Part shown: positions 1 through 9,904 of the stretch, piece by piece
How the letters are laid out: each line of letters starts with the position of its first letter
How positions within the stretch are numbered: the first letter of the stretch is position 1
Source: Pseudomonas sp. URMO17WK12:I11
GTDB taxonomy: Bacteria; Pseudomonadota; Gammaproteobacteria; Pseudomonadales; Pseudomonadaceae
DNA length: 61,914 bases
Direction: 5' to 3'
Assembly (NCBI RefSeq): GCF_007677725.1
Contig: NZ_VEDF01000006.1
Coordinates: 285,063-346,976, forward strand
The notes under the pieces: model-generated
The model's input: only the letters and a program-made list of their open reading frames with translations
Told to the model about the DNA's origin: nothing
The model's database searches: none
Made by a program: the position numbers and the translations under genes

Positions 1-321
1 CGCAGGCGGCGCTCGAGCTCAACCCGGCATCCAACCGCTGTACCAATGCCGCACATGTTCTTCACGCAGCACGCGGGCCTCGCAGGAAACGCGCCAGGTG
101 GCGGTTTTGGCTTGGCGTGGGTTTTAGGGCGCCTGTGAGATCGAGCGCCGCCCGCGCGGCGCATCGCTACGGTCTTCTCGGGGCAGTGACTCTGTGACAG
201 GCGCGCTGTCGCACCATGCGTAGGAGCGAGCGCAGCTCGCGATGCGCCGCGCAGGCGGCGCTCGAGCTCAACCCGGCATCCAACCGCTGTACCAATGCTG
301 CACATGTTCTTCACGCAGCAC
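1..321 (-). repeat. Direct repeat: duplicated 3' end of the glycosyltransferase gene
   Basis: Bases 1-72 match 250-321 with one mismatch (position 50 versus 299). Both copies encode, on the minus strand, the same C-terminal peptide (VLREEHV..HWYSGWMPG and stop). The first copy has Arg where the second has Gln. Identity stops at 72/73, so the left copy is only a fragment joined to unrelated sequence. The 73-249 stretch between them holds REP-like palindromes and no gene I can support. Confidence 0.8.
143..264. repeat. REP-like palindromic pair
   Basis: Bases 143-172 carry GAGCGCCGCCCGCGCGGCGC and continue to CTACGG. Bases 221-264 carry the inverse form, starting TAGGAGCGAGCGCAGCTCGC. The same unit recurs near 54.5 kb in this window, which is typical of dispersed Pseudomonas REP elements. 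It sits just past the stop codon of the glycosyltransferase gene. Confidence 0.7.
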
Positions 322-3300
322 ATAGTCGCGCAGCACCTCCTGCTTGAGACGATCGCCCAGGCGGTAGCTTTCGTCAGCGTCGGCCAGGTGCATGCGGATC
401 GCTTCCAGCCATTCGACCGTGCTGTTGGTCTTGATCCGCGTGCACGGCAGGTAGCCTTCGTAGGCGCGGGTATCGGTCACGATCACCGGGTAGCCGCAGG
501 CGCCGTATTCGAGCAGGCGCAGGTTGCTCTTGCAGTCGTTGAAGATGTGATACTCCAGCGGCGCCAAAGCCAGGTCCAGGTTCAAGCTGGCCAACTTGGC
601 CGGGTACAGCTCCAGCGGCACCGGTGGATGGAACTCGCTGATATAAGGACGCAGCGCCGGCGGGCACATGCCGAAGAACACCCACTCGACCTCGTGCGCC
701 AAGGTCTTGACCACTTCGGCGATGACCTCCAGGTCACCGGTATGACTGGTGCCGCCACCCCAACCCACGCGCGGCTTGCGCGAGGTACGGCGCTGACTGC
801 GCAGCTGGGTCCAGAGCGGCTCGGCCAGCATGTTGGGCATGACCCGAATATCGCTGTGCGTATCATGCAGCGCATCAGCCAGAGCCTGGGTCGACACCAC
901 CAGGCGGTCACAGCGCTCGATGCCGCGGCGCAGCGAGCGTTGCAGGTCCTTGGGCGTGTGCTTCAAGTGGCCATTCTTTTTCGGCACATCGATCACGTAA
1001 TCGTCCAGCTCGTAGATGCAGAAGCCCTTGGAGAAGGTCTTCAGGCGCTCGATTTCCTTGACGAAGCCTTCGGTGTAACGCCCTTGCAGAACCGCCACGT
1101 CCGGCGAGCAGCGCTCCAGCTCGACGTTGGTGGGGATTTCGAAGTACTGCTGCTGGGTGACCCAACCGGCCTTCTCCAGCTCTTCGACCGGCTGGATGAC
1201 GCGGTAGTGACCGACCGCAGTCTTGTTCATCGGCAGCGCCAGCACATGCGGCAACGGCCGGCTGATGAACGGCGTCCAGGCGGCTTTGAGGCCAGGGTCG
1301 AGGCAGAAGCTCGAGCCGTTCAGCGACAGGTTGATGTTATAGGCCGGATCCCGCGCGACTACCGGCATCCAGGTGCGCAGGAAGGCTTCGTGCTGTTCGG
1401 CCAGGCATACTTGGCGTTTGGCTTCCTGCTCAGGATCCAGCGCAGGTGCGGCGACCGGGTCGATCACCACCCGGGCGTCGGCGGCCCACACCACCAGGTA
1501 GCCGGCCTGGCCCAGACGCAGGCCCAGGTCGACGTCGCTGAACGCCAGGCTGTAGACGCTATCGTTCAGCCCGCCAAGCTCCAGGAACAGCTGCTTGCGC
1601 AGCAACAGACAATCGGCACCGACCACCGAATAGTTCTGCGAAACTTGCAAACGCTGCATGTAGCCGCCGGCTTCCATCGGCTCGCCGACAAAGGGCGAGC
1701 CGACCGCACCGCGCAGCCCCAGCACCCCACCGGCATGCACCACCAGCCCCTCGGCGTTGCACAGTTTGGCACCCACCGCGCCGACTTCGTGGCGCTGGCC
1801 ATGGCTGAGCATGGCGTCCAGCCAGTCCGGCTCGGTGACCACGGCGAAGGGGCTGAGCATGAGCAAGTAGTCACCGCGCGCGTGTTGCGCAGCGTGATTC
1901 TGCACAGCGGCAAAACTGCTGTCTTCGCTGAGCCTGAGCACGCGCAACGTGTCGCCGCCCAGTTGCTCGAGGGCAGCCAGCCAGGCATGGGTGGCCGCTT
2001 GCTGACTGGCGTTGTCGACGATCAGCACTTCGTAATGGGCGTAGGCAGTCTGTTGCAGCACGCTTTCCAGGCAGCGCTCGAGCGCCGCCTGCTGGTCCTT
2101 GGCGCTCAGCACCAAGGTAACCAGGGGTTGTGCGGCGTGCAGGTAGCGCACGTGATTGATCGCCCCGCCGCTGTTCTGCAAGCGATAGTCCACCCCCAGG
2201 CGCTGCAGATGAGCAGCCAGCACCTTGGGGTTTTCCGCAATCACCGCAGGCGAGGATAACCACGCGGCATAGCCGAAGCTGCTTTGCCCCAGCACTTCTG
2301 GAATGTGCTCGACGGTCTGCGGGCCGCGCTGTTCGACCAGTCGCCAGAGCAGATCATGGGGCGCCAGCTCGCGGTAGCCGGCAGCGAAGCCGTCCAGCGC
2401 CTGCACCGCCTCACAGGCGAACGCCAGCATGCGCCCGGTGTAGGGATAACCGCGCAGCAAATCAAGGTTGAAGTCCGGCTTGAACACCGGTTCCACCGAT
2501 TCGCCCTCGCGCAGGCCGCCCTCGTCGCCGTAGCAACAGGCAATCTGCGGGCGCGAGACGATGCGCTCGGCCAGCAGCATCAGGCTGAAGGCATTGAGCC
2601 GGTCGCCCGCGCGCAGCAGGTAGACCCAATCGGCCGGGTCGCGCTCGGCGATCAAGGTGTTCAGCTGGCTGGCCCAGTCTTGCTGCAACGGCTGGCTGTG
2701 CACGCCGTTTTGCAGCGCTGCCGGCACGCGCGAGCTGGACAACACCAGGGTCGAGTGGGCGCCGTAGGCTTGTGCGGCAATGCTGTCCAGGGTCAGTTGC
2801 AGGGCCTGGGCATCGCCGTGGCTATCGAGCACCACCGGCACGATGCGCGGGCGCTGTGGCCAGTGTTCGCTCAGGCGCATCAGCCGCGCCAGCACCAGCG
2901 GGTCCTGGCGGCACGCCAGCCACTTGCCGTACAGCTCGGCAAAGCTGTCGCTGTCGCTGCCGACATGTGAATCATGAATCGCCTGCAGGCAGCGCAAGGT
3001 ATGGATGAGGAACAGGTTTTCCCACTGACGCTGTTGGTCGCGGGCATCGCCGTAGATGAACTGCACGCGCACCCAACCGGAAAACGGCTCGCGCTCGGCG
3101 ACACGAGCGGCGAACATCTCTCGCAGGTGCTGGGCCTCGGTCACGGCTGCAGCTTGCACCTGCGCCTGACGGCGCAGTTGCGCGGGGTGCACGCGCTCCA
3201 TGCAGTGCACGCCAGCCGTCACGCCCAGGTGGCCACGGCGCAGCAGGCAGACGAACAGCACCAAGTCCAGCAGCGCGACGAAGCCTGGCGCCAGGGCCGG

Positions 3301-3849
3301 CAGCAGTTCGCGCAGATCCTCGGCGCGCAGCAGCACGCTGCTCAGGCCACCGATGAAATTGAGCTGGCGGGTTTCGAAGAAATCCAGCAGGTCGTCGCCG
3401 TTGAACAGCGTGACGCCAAAGGTCACCGGGCTGCTTTCAAGGCGCTGCGGCAGGATGTGATCTTCAGCATCGATAAGCTGCCGGCGGGCCGCGACCAGGC
3501 TAAGGTCCTCACGCGCCTGGAACAGCTGCACCTGGCTCGACACGCAGTCGGCCAGCAGTCGGTCATCGTCGCACAGGTACTTGATGTATTCGCCCTGGCT
3601 ATACGCCAGGCCCTGTTGCAGGTTGCCAGCAAAGCCCAGCGGCTGCGGGTTGCGCAGGTACGTCAGCGGGTGGCGCGAAAGCTCGCGCAGCTCCTCGACC
3701 ACAGCCTCGATCTGTGACCCGGCGCTGTCGTCGCAGACGATCACCTCGAGGTTGTCGTAGTCCTGCGCCAACGCACCCAGCAGCGCGGCACGGAAGAATT
3801 GCGGGTTGCAGGCGGGAATGACAAGGCTGACTAAAGGGGCGTGGCTCAC
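268..3849 (-). CDS. Multidomain glycosyltransferase, probably flagellin glycosylation (FgtA/Fgt1-like)
   Basis: Large cytoplasmic glycosyltransferase expected to add sugars to flagellin. Residues below are counted from an upstream ATG at 3915. A first GT2 domain covers about 27-250 (PLVSLVIPACN, acidic CDDD near 115). A second GT2 fold lies at about 596-840 (PLVTLVLSAKD, then VDNAS). A GT4-like domain at about 890-1215 has HYRVIQPVEELEKAGW and a conserved EYGACGYPVIVT stretch. I prefer the GTG at 3849 because family similarity begins there and the ATG at 3915 has no ribosome-binding site; this gives about 1193 aa. Location beside flgL matches the flagellar glycosylation genes of P. aeruginosa and P. 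syringae. The acceptor and sugar cannot be read from sequence. Confidence 0.85.
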   Translation of the reverse strand: MSHAPLVSLVIPACNPQFFRAALLGALAQDYDNLEVIVCDDSAGSQIEAVVEELRELSRHPLTYLRNPQPLGFAGNLQQGLAYSQGEYIKYLCDDDRLLADCVSSQVQLFQAREDLSLVAARRQLIDAEDHILPQRLESSPVTFGVTLFNGDDLLDFFETRQLNFIGGLSSVLLRAEDLRELLPALAPGFVALLDLVLFVCLLRRGHLGVTAGVHCMERVHPAQLRRQAQVQAAAVTEAQHLREMFAARVAEREPFSGWVRVQFIYGDARDQQRQWENLFLIHTLRCLQAIHDSHVGSDSDSFAELYGKWLACRQDPLVLARLMRLSEHWPQRPRIVPVVLDSHGDAQALQLTLDSIAAQAYGAHSTLVLSSSRVPAALQNGVHSQPLQQDWASQLNTLIAERDPADWVYLLRAGDRLNAFSLMLLAERIVSRPQIACCYGDEGGLREGESVEPVFKPDFNLDLLRGYPYTGRMLAFACEAVQALDGFAAGYRELAPHDLLWRLVEQRGPQTVEHIPEVLGQSSFGYAAWLSSPAVIAENPKVLAAHLQRLGVDYRLQNSGGAINHVRYLHAAQPLVTLVLSAKDQQAALERCLESVLQQTAYAHYEVLIVDNASQQAATHAWLAALEQLGGDTLRVLRLSEDSSFAAVQNHAAQHARGDYLLMLSPFAVVTEPDWLDAMLSHGQRHEVGAVGAKLCNAEGLVVHAGGVLGLRGAVGSPFVGEPMEAGGYMQRLQVSQNYSVVGADCLLLRKQLFLELGGLNDSVYSLAFSDVDLGLRLGQAGYLVVWAADARVVIDPVAAPALDPEQEAKRQVCLAEQHEAFLRTWMPVVARDPAYNINLSLNGSSFCLDPGLKAAWTPFISRPLPHVLALPMNKTAVGHYRVIQPVEELEKAGWVTQQQYFEIPTNVELERCSPDVAVLQGRYTEGFVKEIERLKTFSKGFCIYELDDYVIDVPKKNGHLKHTPKDLQRSLRRGIERCDRLVVSTQALADALHDTHSDIRVMPNMLAEPLWTQLRSQRRTSRKPRVGWGGGTSHTGDLEVIAEVVKTLAHEVEWVFFGMCPPALRPYISEFHPPVPLELYPAKLASLNLDLALAPLEYHIFNDCKSNLRLLEYGACGYPVIVTDTRAYEGYLPCTRIKTNSTVEWLEAIRMHLADADESYRLGDRLKQEVLRDYVLREEHVQHWYSGWMPG

Positions 3850-3918
3850 GAGGAAATCTCTCGACAGGTGACTGCCCGCAGAGAATTCAGAACAGTCGCT
3901 GGTACATTGGAACAAGGC

Positions 3919-3952
3919 GCCGGCGCCTGCCCGGCAAGGGGCAGCCGCCGGC
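3919..3952 (-). terminator. Hairpin after flgL
   Basis: A 14-bp stem with one mismatch (GCCGGCGCCTGCCC against GGGCAGCCGCCGGC) lies in the flgL-glycosyltransferase gap. On the minus strand it directly follows flgL. It has no long T tract, so it may attenuate rather than stop transcription. Confidence 0.5.
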
Positions 3953-3963
3953 TACAGGCGCAC

Positions 3964-5535
3964 TCAGAGGACGTTGAACAGGCTCAGCTGGCTGATCCGC
4001 GCAAAAGCCTGTTGCGAGGCTTCCAGCGTGGCTTTTTGATGAGTCAGGCGAATCATCACCTCGGCCGGGTCCGAGTCGCGGATCGACGACTGGGTCGTGG
4101 TGTTGGCGATGCTCAGGCTCTCGTTGGTGTTCTGCTGGATTTCCAGCGCCTTGCCCCGTGCACCGATGTCGGTGACGGCGCGGCTCAGGGTGTCCTGCCC
4201 GCTCTGGATGTTGGCGATGGCCGAGTCCAGGTCGGCGCGCAGCTGCTGGTAGGCGGCGTTGTCACCGTCGATCGGCTGGCTCAAGGCGGTGCGCAGCTTG
4301 GCCACGCTGTCGAGCACGTTCTGCGTCTGGTGGTTGTCGACGTTGACCATGAACTGGTCGCCCGACTGCTGTGGCGGCGTGCTGGAGAAGGTGAACTGCA
4401 CACCACCGGCAGAGGCAACGTTACCGGCCATGGTACCGCTGGCCACCGGCCGGCTGTCGGCGTTCAACGGCTGCGCGTACAGCTCGAAGTCGGTGGCGCT
4501 GGTGAACTTGATGACCGCGGCCCCCCCGGGGAACATCGCCTGGTACTTGGCCGGATCGGTGATGGCGATCGACGACACCTGGGCGCTGGAGGGGTTGCCT
4601 GGGCTGCGCGTGGCGGTGATGGTGTCGGGCTTGCTCTGCAGGGTGAACGAATGCCCGGCAACCACGGCGTCGGCGTTATCGCCGTCCTTGAGGTTGATGT
4701 TCAGGCGCAGGTCTACACCGCGGAAGGTGACCATCGAGCCGCCGGCGGTATTGGGGTCGAAGTTGCCGCCCTGGGTCGCTTCGGCAGTCACATCGTTGCC
4801 TTGGCTGTCGGTGATGCTGAATTTGGTGCTGCTGAGCATCGTCACGGTGTAAGGCTGGCCGCTTCGGAAGCGGTCATTGTAGTTGACGCTGCCCGATACC
4901 TGGCCATTGGACAGTTTGACCCGGCCGTCGTCCACCGCAGGCGCGGTCATGCGGGTTTCCGTACGGCTGGTGTTCAGGGCCTGCTCGAAGACGCTGTAGC
5001 CACTGCTGTTGCCGGCCATCTTGAGCATGTCGCCGACCTGCAGTTGCTGTTCGGTCTGGTCGCCATGGTAGCTGTAGGTGCCATCGGCGTTACGCACGAA
5101 CGGCGCGGTATCGGTCTTGGAGCCGGCGAACAGGTACTGGCCATTTTCGTCACGGCTGTTCATCAGGCTCAGCAACTGGTCTTCCAACTGGCCCAGCTCG
5201 GCCGCCTTGGCCTTGCGCTCGGTGTCGGTGTAGCCGGCGTTACCGGATTCGAGTGCCAGCTCGTTGACCCGCGAGAGGATGGTGTTGATCGAGTTGAGGG
5301 TGGTCTCGGTCTGGTTCAGCGAGTTGGTGATGTTGGTGGCATTGGTCTTGTACTGCGCCAGCATGTCGGCCTGATTGCCCAGCTGCAGCAGACGCGCTGC
5401 GCCCACCGGATCATCAGCGGCGGTGTTGACGCGTACGAACGAGCTCGCCTCGTCATTGGTCTTGAGCAGGTTGGAGTAGTTGCGCTGGTAGTTAGCCGTG
5501 CTGGACGCATAGAACTGGGCCGTGGAAATACGCAT
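3964..5535 (-). CDS. flgL: Flagellar hook-filament junction protein FlgL (HAP3)
   Basis: FlgL joins the hook (through FlgK) to the filament. The N-terminus (MRISTAQFYASS, then NTAADDPVGAARLLQL near residue 40) and the C-terminus (IRDSDPAEVMIRLTHQKATLEASQQAFARISQLSLFNVL region) are the conserved flagellin-like coiled-coil ends. The middle, about residues 150-400, is a long variable domain. At 523 aa it is longer than enteric FlgL, as in the P. putida group. It starts 11 bp after flgK stops and is the last gene of the flgF-L operon. Confidence 0.97.
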   Translation of the reverse strand: MRISTAQFYASSTANYQRNYSNLLKTNDEASSFVRVNTAADDPVGAARLLQLGNQADMLAQYKTNATNITNSLNQTETTLNSINTILSRVNELALESGNAGYTDTERKAKAAELGQLEDQLLSLMNSRDENGQYLFAGSKTDTAPFVRNADGTYSYHGDQTEQQLQVGDMLKMAGNSSGYSVFEQALNTSRTETRMTAPAVDDGRVKLSNGQVSGSVNYNDRFRSGQPYTVTMLSSTKFSITDSQGNDVTAEATQGGNFDPNTAGGSMVTFRGVDLRLNINLKDGDNADAVVAGHSFTLQSKPDTITATRSPGNPSSAQVSSIAITDPAKYQAMFPGGAAVIKFTSATDFELYAQPLNADSRPVASGTMAGNVASAGGVQFTFSSTPPQQSGDQFMVNVDNHQTQNVLDSVAKLRTALSQPIDGDNAAYQQLRADLDSAIANIQSGQDTLSRAVTDIGARGKALEIQQNTNESLSIANTTTQSSIRDSDPAEVMIRLTHQKATLEASQQAFARISQLSLFNVL

Positions 5536-5546
5536 GGTCGAACTCC

Positions 5547-7595
5547 TTAAAGCGCGGCGATCAGGGTGCTGAAGATTTCCTGCGCCGTTTTGATGATCTG
5601 CGACGAGGCGGTGTAGTACTGCTGGTACTTGACGATGTTGGTGGCTTCTTCATCGAGCGACACACCCGACACCGAATCTCGGGCGTTGCTCGCCTGGGTC
5701 AGGATCACGCCGGTGGCCTGGGTGTCCATCTGGCCCTGCTTGGCCTTGGCACCGACATCCTCGACCAGCTTGCCGTAGGCATCGGTGATGCTGATGCCCT
5801 TGGTCGAACCGATGTCCATGGTCTGCTTGGTCTGCAGCTCCTGCAGGGACAGCGCATTACGGTTGTCCGAAGACCCGGCACCGGTCAGTGCCACGCTGAA
5901 GCTGTCGCCCTGCTTGGGCGAGCCGGCCACGTCCATCTCGAAGCTGAACGATTTCTGGTTGCCACTGGCGTCGGTGATCGGGTTGCCGGCCGAGTCGATC
6001 ATCGGCACGTTGAGCTTGAGGGTATTGTTCTCCCCCGGAACGAACGTGCCGGTACCGATGCTGTTGCCCTTGGCATCGAAGGCTTCGTAAGTCTGCGGCG
6101 TGGTGGTCTCGCTGCCGAATACCAGGCGTACCGGGGTCGAATACTTGATGCCGGTCTGCAATTCCAGGCGCTGGGCCGGGTCGGCGATGTCCAGCACCGA
6201 GGTCAGCACCGGCTGCTTGATCACCCCGGTACCGGTGTTGCCGCTGCCGGAGGTTGCGGTCAACGGCGCGGCCAGGGCCAGGCGCTTGGCGTCGGTGAGC
6301 ACCACGTCGATTTCCGAGGAGGCGTTGCGCGTCGGGGTGATCTTGAAGCTGTCGCCTATCGCGGCGGTGCCGGCGCGCAGGTCGATGCTGAAGCCGTCGA
6401 TCACCGGCGCCGGATCGTCATTGGTGCTGAAGGTGCCCATGTCGGTGCCGTCAGGCAGCTTCTTGACCTGGTACTTGTCGGCGCCGGGGCCGACGAAGGT
6501 TACCTGGTAGTCGCTGGTGCTGAGCTTGCCGGTGTCGCGGATGACCACGTTCAGCGCCGCGCTGCCGGCGTTGCCGACCTTGGGCGTGCTGCGCGCCGAC
6601 ATGGCCTTGTCGCTGTTGATGTCGCCGAACAGCGCGGCACCGAATTCGCCATTCTTGTCGATGCCCTGGCCCAACTGCGAGTTGAGCTGCTGCGACACCA
6701 CCAGGGCAATCCGGCCCAGCTCGTTCATGGCCGGGGCCAGGGTTTCGCTGCGATAGCGCAGCAGCCCGCCCATCTCGCCACCGCTGATGCTGTTGGTGAC
6801 GTCCATGGTGGTGCTGCCACGCTGCAGCTTGACCGCGAACTGGGTCGGGTCGCTGGCGCTCGGCTCGGCACTCATCTTGTTGGTGGTCTTGCCCAGCACC
6901 AGCGATTGGCCGTTTTTCAGGTACACATCGATGCTGCCATTGCGCTCGACGGTCTGCACGCCAACCAGCTCGTTGAGCTGGCGCACCGCTTCATCACGCT
7001 GGTCGAGCAGCTCGTTGGGCTGGCCGCTGGTGGCCGAGGCCTTGCTGATCTGCTCGTTGTACTGAGCGATGCTGGACGTCAGCTCGTTGATCCGCGAGGT
7101 CATCGTGCCGAGGTTGCCGTTGATGTTGTTGTTCTGCTGCTTGAACTGCGCCGACAGGCTGTTGAAGCGGCCAGACAGGGCCTGGGCGTTGCTCAACAGC
7201 AGCTGGCGCGAGGCATCCTCGGTTGGCTTGTTGGCGGCGCTTTGCAGCGACGAGAAGAAGTTGCTCAGCGCCCCGGTGATGCCGGTGTTGCTGTCCGAGA
7301 GCATGTTGTTCAGCGGCGTGACCTGGCCCAGGTAGGCGGTACTGTCGCTGTTGAGCGAGGTGGCGGTCTGCAACTGCGCGTCAAGAAAGGCGTTGTACAC
7401 CCGGCGCACGTCGCCCAGGGTGGTGCCGGTGCCGATGAACACCTGGCCTTCCTGCAGCGAGCCCTTGGCGCGCTGGATATTCTGCTGACGCGAATAACCG
7501 GCCACTTCGCTGTTGGCGATGTTGTTGCCGGTGGTGTGCAGGCCGGCCTGGGAGGTGGTCAGTCCCGACAGGCCAATGTTGATCAGACTCGCCAT
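5547..7595 (-). CDS. flgK: Flagellar hook-associated protein FlgK (HAP1)
   Basis: First junction protein between hook and filament. The N-terminal motif MASLINIGLSGLTTSQAGLH with TTGNNIANSEVAGYSRQ is the standard rod/hook-family N-terminus. The C-terminus (GVSLDEEATNIVKYQQYYTASSQ region ending FSTLIAAL) is the FlgK signature. Length is 682 aa, with a large variable centre. It lies 12 bp downstream of flgJ in the same operon. Confidence 0.98.
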   Translation of the reverse strand: MASLINIGLSGLTTSQAGLHTTGNNIANSEVAGYSRQQNIQRAKGSLQEGQVFIGTGTTLGDVRRVYNAFLDAQLQTATSLNSDSTAYLGQVTPLNNMLSDSNTGITGALSNFFSSLQSAANKPTEDASRQLLLSNAQALSGRFNSLSAQFKQQNNNINGNLGTMTSRINELTSSIAQYNEQISKASATSGQPNELLDQRDEAVRQLNELVGVQTVERNGSIDVYLKNGQSLVLGKTTNKMSAEPSASDPTQFAVKLQRGSTTMDVTNSISGGEMGGLLRYRSETLAPAMNELGRIALVVSQQLNSQLGQGIDKNGEFGAALFGDINSDKAMSARSTPKVGNAGSAALNVVIRDTGKLSTSDYQVTFVGPGADKYQVKKLPDGTDMGTFSTNDDPAPVIDGFSIDLRAGTAAIGDSFKITPTRNASSEIDVVLTDAKRLALAAPLTATSGSGNTGTGVIKQPVLTSVLDIADPAQRLELQTGIKYSTPVRLVFGSETTTPQTYEAFDAKGNSIGTGTFVPGENNTLKLNVPMIDSAGNPITDASGNQKSFSFEMDVAGSPKQGDSFSVALTGAGSSDNRNALSLQELQTKQTMDIGSTKGISITDAYGKLVEDVGAKAKQGQMDTQATGVILTQASNARDSVSGVSLDEEATNIVKYQQYYTASSQIIKTAQEIFSTLIAAL

Positions 7596-7607
7596 GGTTG
7601 CATGCCC

Positions 7608-8771
7608 TTAAAGTTGCGTCGTGGTGCCGAGCATTGCGTAGCTCTCGTACGACTTCATCTGTCTTGCGATCTGCGAGATCTTGCTGGCGTAGTTAGGGTC
7701 GGTGGCGTACCCGGCCTTTTGCAGCTCTCGCACGAATTGTTCTGGGTTATCGGCCGACTTCACCGCATCTTGATAGCGCGAGTTGTTCTGCAGCAGGCTG
7801 ACCAGGTCGTGGAAGCTGTCCTGGTACGAATCGTAGGAACGGAACGCCGCCGTCTCCTTGACGAATTGCCCATCGCGAAACTCGCTGGTGATCGCCCGCG
7901 CCGAATCACCCTGCCAGTTGCCACTGGCCTTGATGCCGAACAGGTTGTGGCTGCTGCTGCCATCGCTGTTGCGCATCACTGACTTGCCCCAACCGGTTTC
8001 CAGGGCAGCCTGGGCCACCAGGTAACGCGGATCGATACCAATGCGCTTGGCGGCCTGCTCGGCCATCGGCAGCATGGTGGCGACGAATTCGTCGCTGCCG
8101 GCGAAGGCTTTCTGTGGCGCCAGCGGCGGCTGCGCCACGGCGCGGCCGGTGATGCGCAGGCCGTTATCCGGCACCGCGATGGCGCGCGCCACCGACTGTC
8201 CTTCGCGGGCAGGCACCGCAGCGCTATTGGCGCTGGCGGCCGGCGTACTGGCCGACGGTACGATCCCGGCCAACAGACGGTCGGTGAGCTTGCCGGGCAG
8301 CGCCAGGCGCCGGGCGTTGAGCGCCGCGACGTCGTTGCGGGTGGCGCTGGCCTGGGCATGCACAGGTTCGGCGACCTTGTTGCCCCACAGCGCTGGCGCA
8401 CTGCCTTCGATGCGCGGGAACGGGCTGGTATTGGGCGGCGTGCTCTTGTTCTTCGACAGTTGGCGCACCAGCACATCCTGCAAGCCGATACCGCCGCCGT
8501 CGCGGGACATGCTCACGGCCAGCTGCTGGTCGTACATGTCGCGGTACTGCTTGACCGAATCGCTGTTCATCGGATCGTCTTCGGCCATCACGTCGCTGGC
8601 CTTGCGCGAGGCCTTGAGCATCTCGCTGACGAACAGCGACTCGAACTCGCGGGCCACCTTGCGCACGTTGGCTTCGCTGTCGCGATCGCCGTGCTTGAGC
8701 GCGCTCAGGCGGTTGAGGTCGGTGTAGGCGCCGCTGTCGGCAGCGCCGGAAACCAGGCTTTTCGGATTCAT
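7608..8771 (-). CDS. flgJ: Rod assembly protein / peptidoglycan hydrolase FlgJ
   Basis: FlgJ caps the growing rod and cuts peptidoglycan so the rod can pass. The N-terminal rod-binding part, about residues 30-110, has FESLFVSEMLKASRKASD and MYDQQLAVSMS. After a low-complexity Ala/Pro linker, a C-terminal glucosaminidase domain from about 230 to 380 has YLVAQAALETGWGKSVM, with the expected catalytic Glu, and NLFGIKASGNWQG. The two-domain form and 387 aa match gammaproteobacterial FlgJ. It follows flgI by 11 bp. Confidence 0.97.
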   Translation of the reverse strand: MNPKSLVSGAADSGAYTDLNRLSALKHGDRDSEANVRKVAREFESLFVSEMLKASRKASDVMAEDDPMNSDSVKQYRDMYDQQLAVSMSRDGGGIGLQDVLVRQLSKNKSTPPNTSPFPRIEGSAPALWGNKVAEPVHAQASATRNDVAALNARRLALPGKLTDRLLAGIVPSASTPAASANSAAVPAREGQSVARAIAVPDNGLRITGRAVAQPPLAPQKAFAGSDEFVATMLPMAEQAAKRIGIDPRYLVAQAALETGWGKSVMRNSDGSSSHNLFGIKASGNWQGDSARAITSEFRDGQFVKETAAFRSYDSYQDSFHDLVSLLQNNSRYQDAVKSADNPEQFVRELQKAGYATDPNYASKISQIARQMKSYESYAMLGTTTQL

Positions 8772-8782
8772 CGGCCGCGTCC

Positions 8783-9898
8783 TCAGATTACGATCAGGTC
8801 GGCTTGCAGGGCGCCGGCCTGCTTCAGGGCTTCGAGGATCGCCATCAGGTCGCTGGGCGCTGCGCCGACCTGATTCACCGCACGCACGATCTCATCCAGG
8901 GTGGTGCCGGGGCCGAACTTGAACATCGGCTTGGCTTCCTGCTCGGCATTCACGCGCGAGCGTGGCACCACTGCGGTCTGGCCGTTGGAGAACGGCCCTG
9001 GCTGGCTGACGATCGGGTCTTCGGTGATGGTCACGGTCAGGCTGCCGTGGGTCACCGCCGCCGGCGATACCTTGACGTTCTGGCCGATGACGATGGTGCC
9101 GGTGCGCGAGTTGATGATGACCTTGGCCACGGCCTGGCCGGGGTCGATTTCCAGGTTTTCCAGGATCGACAGGTAATCGACCCGCTGGCTGGGGTCCATG
9201 GGCGCGCTGACGCGCACCGAACCGCCATCGACGGCCTGGGCCACGCCTGGGCCGAGCAGTTCGTTGACCTTGTCGACGATGCGCTTGGCCGTGGTGAAGT
9301 CCGGCCGGTTGAGGTTCAAGGTCAGGCTGTCACCCTGGTTGAAGCCGCTCGGCACCGCGCGCTCGACCGAGGCGCCGCCTGGGATGCGCCCGGCCGACGG
9401 TACGTTGACGGTGATCTTCGAGCCATCGCGGCCTTCGGCATCGAAACCGCCGACCACCAGGTTGCCCTGGGCGATGGCGTAGACGTTGCCGTCGATGCCC
9501 TTGAGCGGGGTCATCAGCAGGCTGCCGCCGCGCAGGCTCTTGGAGTTACCGATCGACGATACGGTGATATCGACCACCTGCCCCGGTTTGGCGAAGGCCG
9601 GCAGGTCGGCATGCACCGACACCGCCGCGACGTTCTTCAGCTGCACGTTGCCTGACCCTGGCGGCACCTTGATGCCGAACTGCGAGAGCATGTTGTTGAA
9701 GGTCTGCAGGGTGAACGGGGTCTGCGTGGTCTGGTCCCCGGTGCCGTTGAGGCCCACGACCAGGCCGTAGCCGATCAACTGGTTGGTACGCACGCCGGAT
9801 ATGCTGGCGATATCCTTGAGGCGCTCGGCATGGGCACCGAACGCGCAGGACAGCAGCAGGGTCGCGGCAATCAGCTGCCTAAGGTTGAACATGTTCAT
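8783..9898 (-). CDS. flgI: Flagellar P-ring protein FlgI
   Basis: Forms the periplasmic P ring around the rod. It has a Sec signal peptide ([16 protein letters not shown], cleavage before ERLKDIAS) and the family core [20 protein letters not shown] and GTGDQT. The C-terminus has [20 protein letters not shown]. Length is 371 aa, the usual size. An alternative ATG lies two codons downstream at 9892. It starts 6 bp after flgH stops. Confidence 0.98.
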   Translation of the reverse strand: MNMFNLRQLIAATLLLSCAFGAHAERLKDIASISGVRTNQLIGYGLVVGLNGTGDQTTQTPFTLQTFNNMLSQFGIKVPPGSGNVQLKNVAAVSVHADLPAFAKPGQVVDITVSSIGNSKSLRGGSLLMTPLKGIDGNVYAIAQGNLVVGGFDAEGRDGSKITVNVPSAGRIPGGASVERAVPSGFNQGDSLTLNLNRPDFTTAKRIVDKVNELLGPGVAQAVDGGSVRVSAPMDPSQRVDYLSILENLEIDPGQAVAKVIINSRTGTIVIGQNVKVSPAAVTHGSLTVTITEDPIVSQPGPFSNGQTAVVPRSRVNAEQEAKPMFKFGPGTTLDEIVRAVNQVGAAPSDLMAILEALKQAGALQADLIVI

Positions 9899-9904
9899 GC
9901 GTAC

